DNA from: Shimia_B sp038525525
GTDB taxonomy: Bacteria > Pseudomonadota > Alphaproteobacteria > Rhodobacterales > Rhodobacteraceae
Assembly: GCA_038525525.1 (NCBI GenBank)
Contig: JBCBHO010000001.1
Coordinates: 682,001 to 746,000 of the forward strand
DNA: 64,000 nucleotides
Reading direction: 5' to 3'
How positions within the stretch are numbered: the stretch's first letter is position 1; each line of letters opens with the position of its first letter. Positions 59,833 through 64,000 of the stretch are shown here, piece by piece. A program made the position numbers and the translations under genes. The notes beneath the pieces were generated by a model. That model ran no database searches. It had not been told where the DNA came from and saw only the letters and a program-made list of their open reading frames with translations.

Positions 59833-61059
59833 ATGCGTTTCCAACCGCTCTCCGAGGCCCGCGCGGGTCCGATCTGGCGCCGTCCGGAAGCGCTTCTCGT
59901 GCTCATGGCCATCGCCATGCCACTCTCCTTCTCGGTCTGGTCTGCGCTCCTCAATAACTTCGTCATCGAAATGGCCGATTTCGACGGCGCCGATATCGGC
60001 TGGCTGCATACAGTGCGCGAGGTGCCGGGCCTTCTTGCGGTGCTCGTCATCGCGCTCATCGTCTTTATCCGGGAGCAGGTGTTGGCGCTCGTGATGCTCG
60101 TCGTCCTCGGCATCGCCACCGCGCTCACCGCGCAGTTCCCCTCGCTTGGTGGAATCCTCACGATAACGCTCCTCAGTTCCATCGGCTTTCATTACTACGA
60201 GACGGCCAATCAATCCCTCCAGCTCCAGTGGCTGGAAAAGGAGCGCGCGCCGCAGGTGCTGGGCTGGCTTCTGGCAGCCGGATCGGCGGCGACCTTCGTG
60301 GCCTATGTCGCCATCGTGCTCACTTGGGAGGCGTTGGGGCTGTCGTACAACACGGTCTACGTGGCCGCGGGCGGCCTCACGATCGCCATCGCGGCCTATT
60401 GCTTCGTGGCCTTCCCGCAGATCGAGGCCCCCACGCCGCAGCTCAAGCAGATGGTGCTGCGGCGGCGTTACTGGCTCTACTACGCGCTAGAATTCATGGC
60501 CGGTGCGAGGCGTCAAATCTTCGTCGTCTTCGCGGGCTTCATGATGGTGGAGAAATTCGGCTTCGAGGTGCACGAGGTGACGGCGCTCTACCTCATCAAC
60601 CTCGTGGTCAATATCATCGTGGCCCCCCTGCTCGGTCGGGCCGTTGCCCGCTTCGGCGAACGCAACACGCTTGCCTTCGAGTATACCGGCCTCGCGCTCG
60701 TCTTCCTCGCCTATGGCGGGCTCTACTATTTCAGCTGGGGCGTGGCGGTGGCGGCCTTCCTCTACGTGGTCGACCACATCTTTTTCGGGCTCGCGCTCGC
60801 CAAGAAGACCTACTTCCAGAAAATCGCAGGCGCGGGCGACATCGCGCCAACGGCAGCTGTCTCATTCACGATCAACCACATCGCGGCCGTCTTCCTGCCA
60901 GCGGCGCTAGGCTACCTCTGGCTTGCCTCGCCGCAGGCGGTCTTCCTGCTCGCGGCAGCGATGGCGCTCGTCTCGCTCATCCTGTCGCTGCTCATTCCCC
61001 GGCATCCGGGGCCAGGGAACGAGACGATCCTCGGCGGAGGGCAGCTCCAGGCCGCCTGA
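59833..61059 (+). CDS. MFS transporter
   Basis: A 408-aa major facilitator-like carrier with about 11–12 hydrophobic segments (VLVIALIVFIREQVLALVML, FVAYVAIVLTWEALGLSY, LLAAAMALVSLILSLLIP). Unlike most MFS proteins it lacks an obvious D-R-x-G-R-R loop, so the subgroup is unclear. The start codon is 11 bases after a CTAAGCC sequence without a strong ribosome site. The substrate is unknown. Confidence 0.8.
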   Translation: MRFQPLSEARAGPIWRRPEALLVLMAIAMPLSFSVWSALLNNFVIEMADFDGADIGWLHTVREVPGLLAVLVIALIVFIREQVLALVMLVVLGIATALTAQFPSLGGILTITLLSSIGFHYYETANQSLQLQWLEKERAPQVLGWLLAAGSAATFVAYVAIVLTWEALGLSYNTVYVAAGGLTIAIAAYCFVAFPQIEAPTPQLKQMVLRRRYWLYYALEFMAGARRQIFVVFAGFMMVEKFGFEVHEVTALYLINLVVNIIVAPLLGRAVARFGERNTLAFEYTGLALVFLAYGGLYYFSWGVAVAAFLYVVDHIFFGLALAKKTYFQKIAGAGDIAPTAAVSFTINHIAAVFLPAALGYLWLASPQAVFLLAAAMALVSLILSLLIPRHPGPGNETILGGGQLQAA

Positions 61060-61074
61060 CACCGCCGACGTGGC

Positions 61075-61269
61075 CTAGCCGATTTGCTTGGCCGCCCGCG
61101 GCCCGGCGAGAAGCCACGCGATGAAACCGATGACTGGCAGGACCAGCACAAAGAGGCACCAGAGCACCTTCTTGCCAGTGCTTTCCGCCGAACCGATGAT
61201 GGAAACGAGGGCCCAGAGATTGAGGCCCAAAAGAATGAGGCCGCCGAGGCCTGCGATTTCGATACCCAT
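61075..61269 (-). CDS. PLDc_N-domain small membrane protein
   Basis: A 64-aa protein with two transmembrane segments (GLGGLILLGLNLWALVSIIG and LWCLFVLVLPVIGFIAWLLAG). The second ends in WLLAGPR, typical of the PLDc_N family (PF13396). It sits 24 bases after the next upstream gene on the same strand. Function unknown. Confidence 0.82.
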   Translation of the reverse strand: MGIEIAGLGGLILLGLNLWALVSIIGSAESTGKKVLWCLFVLVLPVIGFIAWLLAGPRAAKQIG

Positions 61270-61293
61270 GGGTCTGTCCTTTCCTTTTCGGGG

Positions 61294-61557
61294 TCAGGTG
61301 TCGCGGAGCGCGTCGATCAGCTCCGCCTTGGTCATGTCGGAGCGGCCTTCGATGTCGAGCTCTTGGGCGCGCGCGTAAAGCGCGTCGCGGGTCCAATCCT
61401 CGTAAGGGGATGCCTTCCCGCCCTTCTTGGAAGGGGCCATGTTGTCATTGGCCTGGGCATTGGCGATGCGCGCGGCACTTTCCTTGGAATAGCCGTCGCT
61501 CCGCAGGGCGTCGTAGGTGTCTTCGTCCTTGATGCTGGCGCGGGTGTCCTGTGCCAT
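61294..61557 (-). CDS. small Rho-N/SAP-like protein (DUF7218-like)
   Basis: An 87-aa hydrophilic protein. The first part (DEDTYDALRSDGYSKESAAR) and the C-terminal helix–extended–helix (RDALYARAQELDIEGRSDMT, KAELIDALRDT) match small stress-associated bacterial proteins with a SAP/Rho-N fold. ATG 61557 has ACGGAGGTATTCG upstream. It could bind nucleic acid; not demonstrated. Confidence 0.8.
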   Translation of the reverse strand: MAQDTRASIKDEDTYDALRSDGYSKESAARIANAQANDNMAPSKKGGKASPYEDWTRDALYARAQELDIEGRSDMTKAELIDALRDT

Positions 61558-61643
61558 CGAATACCTCCGTCCATACGAGTTCAACGGCGGCCCGGGCAGC
61601 TCGGTTCCTCCCAAGGCCACGTCCGGGCACGGATGAGCGGAGG

Positions 61644-62144
61644 TCAGCCGCCGCCGCGCGCCCCCGTCAGAAGCCCGTCATCCATGAGATCCTCGAGGAA
61701 AAGCGAGACGAGTTGGGTGCGGTTCGCGGCGCCACTCTTTCGGTAGATCGCAGCGGTCTGAGCCTTCACGGTGCCCGCGGACGTGCCGCGCAGAGATGCG
61801 ATTTCTGCCGTGGGACAGCCCTTGATGACGAAGAGCGCCACGTCGCGCTCCGCCGGCGTCAGCTGCCAATCGTTAAAGCGCTCATCTAGGAGTTCGTGAA
61901 ACGCGCCCGAGGCCGCGCGCAGCGCATCCTCAGCCGCCTTTTGCCGCCGCTGTCCCAGCATGAAGAGCCGCCCTGTCACGGCTATGCCGACGAGGAGCCC
62001 TATAGCGGCCCCGATCTCCACCAGCTCGTGGATGTGCCAGGGCAACTGCGGGATGCCCAGGAGGGCTGAGAAGATGTCGGACAGGAAAAAGCCCGCGCAG
62101 ACCGTCTCGAAGACAAGAAGTAGGATCAGCCCGTTCCTGCTCAT
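61644..62144 (-). CDS. membrane-anchored LuxR-type regulator
   Basis: A 166-aa protein. Two transmembrane segments (LILLLVFETVCAGFFLSDIF and LVEIGAAIGLLVGIAVTGRL) are followed by a LuxR HTH domain (LTPAERDVALFVIKGCPTAE, IASLRGTSAGTVKAQTAAIY, RKSGAANRTQL). Such proteins bind DNA from the membrane. It is flanked on the same strand by Asp-rich secreted protein genes upstream and small stress-type genes downstream, suggesting a local regulatory role. Confidence 0.88.
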   Translation of the reverse strand: MSRNGLILLLVFETVCAGFFLSDIFSALLGIPQLPWHIHELVEIGAAIGLLVGIAVTGRLFMLGQRRQKAAEDALRAASGAFHELLDERFNDWQLTPAERDVALFVIKGCPTAEIASLRGTSAGTVKAQTAAIYRKSGAANRTQLVSLFLEDLMDDGLLTGARGGG

Positions 62145-62217
62145 CTCGCGCCCTGTCGCATGCCTAGCCTGTCGCGGATGCTACCATGAGGCGGTCGCGC
62201 GCCGGGGGGCATCGTGA

Positions 62218-62691
62218 TCAGTCATCGTCGTCATCATCCCCGTCATCGTCATCATCACCGTCGTCGCCGTCATCGTCGTCGTCATCATCGTCGTCGCGGC
62301 CGCCCGCCCCGCCTGAGCCGCTGCCTGATCCGGAGCCGCCGCTGGATGCGCTGCCGGACGCGCTGCCGCTCGGATCGCCATCGTCGTCATCGTCATCATC
62401 GTCGCTCAACGGGATGCGCCGCGAGACCTGGCCCGCGGCATCCGTGAGACGGTCGAAGAGGACCGAGCCAGTCGTGGGATGGACCACGATCTCCCGGCGA
62501 CGCGTCGCGTCGCTGGCAATAAACCGCAGCCGGCCCAGGAGCGTGCGGCTCACCTCGACGGTCTCGTAGCCCGCCGCGCCCAACTGCCGGACGACCTGAT
62601 CCTGAATGCTTTCCTGCGCCGATGCGGGGCGGCCTCCTGCGAAGAGGGCAAGCGCCAGCGCCAGCGTGAGTGCGATCGAGAACCTCTGCAT
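62218..62691 (-). CDS. secreted Asp/Gly/Ser-rich protein (PepSY-like core)
   Basis: A 157-aa protein. A signal peptide (MQRFSIALTLALALALFAGG…SAQ) is followed by a ~70-residue domain (QDQVVRQLGAAGYETVEVSR, LLGRLRFIASDATRRREIVV) that resembles PepSY-type repeats, then a low-complexity tail with D8, Gly/Ser-rich spacer, D9 and several short Asp runs ending in D6. The ribosome site is GAAGGGG. It follows the poly-Asp EF-hand gene on the same strand by 78 bases. Calcium or metal binding is inferred from composition. Confidence 0.82.
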   Translation of the reverse strand: MQRFSIALTLALALALFAGGRPASAQESIQDQVVRQLGAAGYETVEVSRTLLGRLRFIASDATRRREIVVHPTTGSVLFDRLTDAAGQVSRRIPLSDDDDDDDDGDPSGSASGSASSGGSGSGSGSGGAGGRDDDDDDDDDGDDGDDDDDGDDDDDD

Positions 62692-62769
62692 AGCCCCTTC
62701 TTTCCACGAAACGGCCCCGCCCGGAATGGGCGAGGCCTCCGCTGCCGTCACAGCAGGACGCGCTGCGGC

Positions 62770-63141
62770 TCAGTCGTCATCGTCATCATCATCATCATCA
62801 TCATCATCGTCGTCGTCATCATCATCATCATCATCGTCGTCATCATCGTCATCGTCATCGTCATCATCGTCGTCGTCATCGTCGTCATCATCGTCGTCGT
62901 CGTCACCATCGTCATCGTCACGCAGTTCAGCCAGCGTCAGCGTCTGGTCGCCGTCATCGTCATCTTCGCCAAGAAGGATCGCGGCGCCCGCCTCGCCGAA
63001 GGCCGACACGAGCTCTTCGATGCTGAGTGTGCTGTCGCCGTTCGCATCGACATCCTGGAAGCGGAGGCTTTGCGCGAAGGAAGGGGCAGTGGAGAGGGCG
63101 ATGAGGGCGGTGCTGGCCGTGAGAATGGAACGGATTTTCAT
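62770..63141 (-). CDS. secreted EF-hand protein with 44-residue poly-aspartate tail
   Basis: A 123-aa protein with a signal peptide (MKIRSILTASTALIALSTAP…FAQ). Two EF-hand-like loops are visible: DANGDSTLSIEE (32–43, Ser replaces Gly at position 6) and DDDGDQTLTLAE (61–72). After LRDDDDG comes an uninterrupted run of 44 Asp to the C-terminus (residues 80–123). The Asp codons are a mixture of GAT and GAC. AAAGGACACCCC lies upstream of the ATG. It is probably a periplasmic or secreted calcium-binding protein; the tail has no counterpart I know. Confidence 0.85.
   Translation of the reverse strand: MKIRSILTASTALIALSTAPSFAQSLRFQDVDANGDSTLSIEELVSAFGEAGAAILLGEDDDDGDQTLTLAELRDDDDGDDDDDDDDDDDDDDDDDDDDDDDDDDDDDDDDDDDDDDDDDDDD
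62773..62904. repeat. GAY triplet repeat tract (44 units) encoding poly-Asp
   Basis: 132 bases of continuous gtc/atc triplets (plus strand), the reverse complement of GAC/GAT codons. The two codons are interspersed. Such a tract is prone to length change in frame. The opposite strand and other frames also stay open here, which explains spurious Ser-, Ile- or His-rich ORFs. Confidence 0.9.
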
Positions 63142-63261
63142 GGGGTGTCCTTTCGGTGTCTGTGCCGGACGGCGCCCGGCCTATGCAGACAAGGCTGGCG
63201 GATCGAACCACGGTGGGCCATCCGCCGGAAGATTAGACGGCGCAGCGTCCCCAAACGTAAA

Positions 63262-63291
63262 CCGGGAGGCAGAGTTATGTCTGCCCCCCGG
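63262..63291 (-). terminator. probable terminator downstream of trpB
   Basis: A 12-base stem with one mismatch (CCGGGAGGCAGA / TCTGCCCCCCGG, loop gttatg) is followed on the minus strand by TTTACGTTT. It lies ~32 bases after the trpB stop. Confidence 0.55.
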
Positions 63292-63322
63292 CTGATGCGT
63301 ATAAACCCGAGATATAGGGCGC

Positions 63323-64000
63323 TCAGTCGAAGCTGCGCCCCTCGGTGTCGGACATATCGAAGCCGAGCGCCTTGGCGACGGTGAAGATGTCCTTGTCGCC
63401 CCGCCCGCACATGTTCATGCAGATGATGTGGTCGGCCGGGAGCTTGGGCGCGATCTTCTCCACATGGGCAAGCGCGTGGGAGGGCTCAAGCGCGGGGATG
63501 ATGCCTTCCGTCTCGCAGCAGAGTTGGAAGGCCGCGAGCGCCTCGCGGTCGGTGATGGAGACATATTGCGCGCGACCGATATCGTGAAGCCAGCTGTGCT
63601 CGGGCCCGATGCCCGGGTAATCGAGACCCGCCGAGATCGAGTAGCCCTCGAGGATCTGACCGTCATCGTCCTGCAGGAGGTAGGTGCGGTTCCCGTGGAG
63701 AACGCCGGGGCGTCCGCCGGTGAGTGACGCGCAATGCTCCATGTCGTCGTTCACGCCCTTGCCGCCCGCTTCCACGCCGATAATCGAGACGTCTTTCTCG
63801 TCGAGGAAGGGGTAAAAGAGGCCCATGGCGTTGGACCCGCCGCCGATGGCGGCGATGAGGGTATCCGGCAAGCGGCCCTCGGCGGCCATCATTTGCTCTC
63901 GGGTTTCCTTGCCGATGATGGATTGAAAATCCCTCACCATGGCCGGATAGGGATGCGGGCCCGCGACGGTGCCGATGCAGTAGAACGTGTCGCGGACATT
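63323..64000 (-). CDS. trpB: tryptophan synthase beta chain, C-terminal part (5' end outside window)
   Basis: The C-terminal 225 codons of TrpB, which joins indole and serine to tryptophan using PLP. The frame remains open to base 64000 and the residues there (FYCIGTVAGPHPYPAMVRDF) are the family motif. The PLP phosphate-binding AIGGGSNAMGLFYPF, then EGYSISAGLDYPGIGPEHSWL and ALEPSHALAH follow. The PLP lysine and N-terminal half lie outside the window. No trpA is seen downstream; a terminator and the poly-Asp gene follow instead. Confidence 0.96.
   Translation of the reverse strand, partial: NVRDTFYCIGTVAGPHPYPAMVRDFQSIIGKETREQMMAAEGRLPDTLIAAIGGGSNAMGLFYPFLDEKDVSIIGVEAGGKGVNDDMEHCASLTGGRPGVLHGNRTYLLQDDDGQILEGYSISAGLDYPGIGPEHSWLHDIGRAQYVSITDREALAAFQLCCETEGIIPALEPSHALAHVEKIAPKLPADHIICMNMCGRGDKDIFTVAKALGFDMSDTEGRSFD

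Noticed and set aside
62773..62904. CRISPR-like or tandem repeat array
   Set aside because: Pure trinucleotide repeat in a coding frame with no spacers.
62606..63295. Poly-Ser and poly-Ile/Val ORFs on the plus strand at the triplet tract
   Set aside because: They are reading-frame artefacts of the GAY repeat; no start context, signal or domain outside the tract.
1..64000. tRNA, rRNA, insertion sequence, integrase or phage genes
   Set aside because: None seen on either strand; all long frames that have recognisable features belong to ordinary chromosomal families, though small RNA genes cannot be excluded by eye.

Overview
The window is a chromosomal segment of a GC-rich alphaproteobacterium. 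It most likely belongs to the Rhodobacteraceae (Roseobacter group). This rests on the ruvCAB–ybgC–tolQRAB–pal–cpoB–tilS–ftsH order, on Flp pilins of the GAVTVDW type in a tad locus that uses an OmpA-like lipoprotein, and on the neighbouring families (DUF2332, DUF2237, DUF1127, Fhs with FolD, malonyl-CoA decarboxylase). Nearly all of it is coding. I saw no rRNA or tRNA gene, insertion sequence, prophage or CRISPR array. Both ends cut a gene: the 3' part of topA on the left and the C-terminal part of trpB on the right.

Layout. 1–4.9 kb: topA end, a TrkH/KtrB potassium channel subunit, a small monooxygenase-fold protein, a two-subunit 3-oxoacid CoA-transferase, two tiny membrane proteins and a small acetyltransferase-like protein. 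5.0–9.5 kb: a membrane protein of the LPG-synthase-TM family, DprE1-like and DprE2-like epimerase subunits, and a HAD–UbiA fusion; together these resemble the pathway that makes decaprenyl-phosphoryl arabinose. 9.5–22.3 kb: a lytic transglycosylase facing a complete-looking tad/Flp pilus locus (two near-identical flp genes, three further pilin-like genes, cpaB, cpaC, an OmpA-like lipoprotein, cpaE, cpaF, tadB, tadC, two TPR lipoproteins, prepilin peptidase). 22.3–26.2 kb: a large membrane protein that looks like a GT-C glycosyltransferase, an AAA+ ATPase and a membrane LytTR regulator.

26.2–33.5 kb: PdeM nuclease and its DEXH helicase, then folD–osmC-like–fhs (one-carbon metabolism) and a MOSC protein. 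33.6–45.4 kb: the cell-envelope and recombination block ftsH, tilS, cpoB, pal, tolB, tolA, tolR, tolQ, ybgC, ruvB, ruvA, ruvC, all on the minus strand and tightly coupled. 45.7–54 kb: DUF1127, prmA, msrA, DUF2237, DUF2332, pth, malonyl-CoA decarboxylase, rplY and an MFS carrier. 54–61 kb: two more MFS carriers, a sulfotransferase, an L-lactate dehydrogenase, and a Tat-exported nitroreductase-like protein with its MarR regulator. 61–63.2 kb: a minus-strand set of small proteins, including an EF-hand protein that ends in 44 consecutive aspartates and a second Asp-rich secreted protein.

The most interesting reading is that the tad pilus locus is bracketed by a polyprenyl-phosphate-arabinose supply module on one side and a GT-C-like membrane glycosyltransferase on the other. 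This suggests, by inference only, that the Flp pilus or another surface structure is glycosylated with arabinofuranose. The second candidate is the secreted poly-aspartate protein pair next to a membrane-bound LuxR-type regulator.
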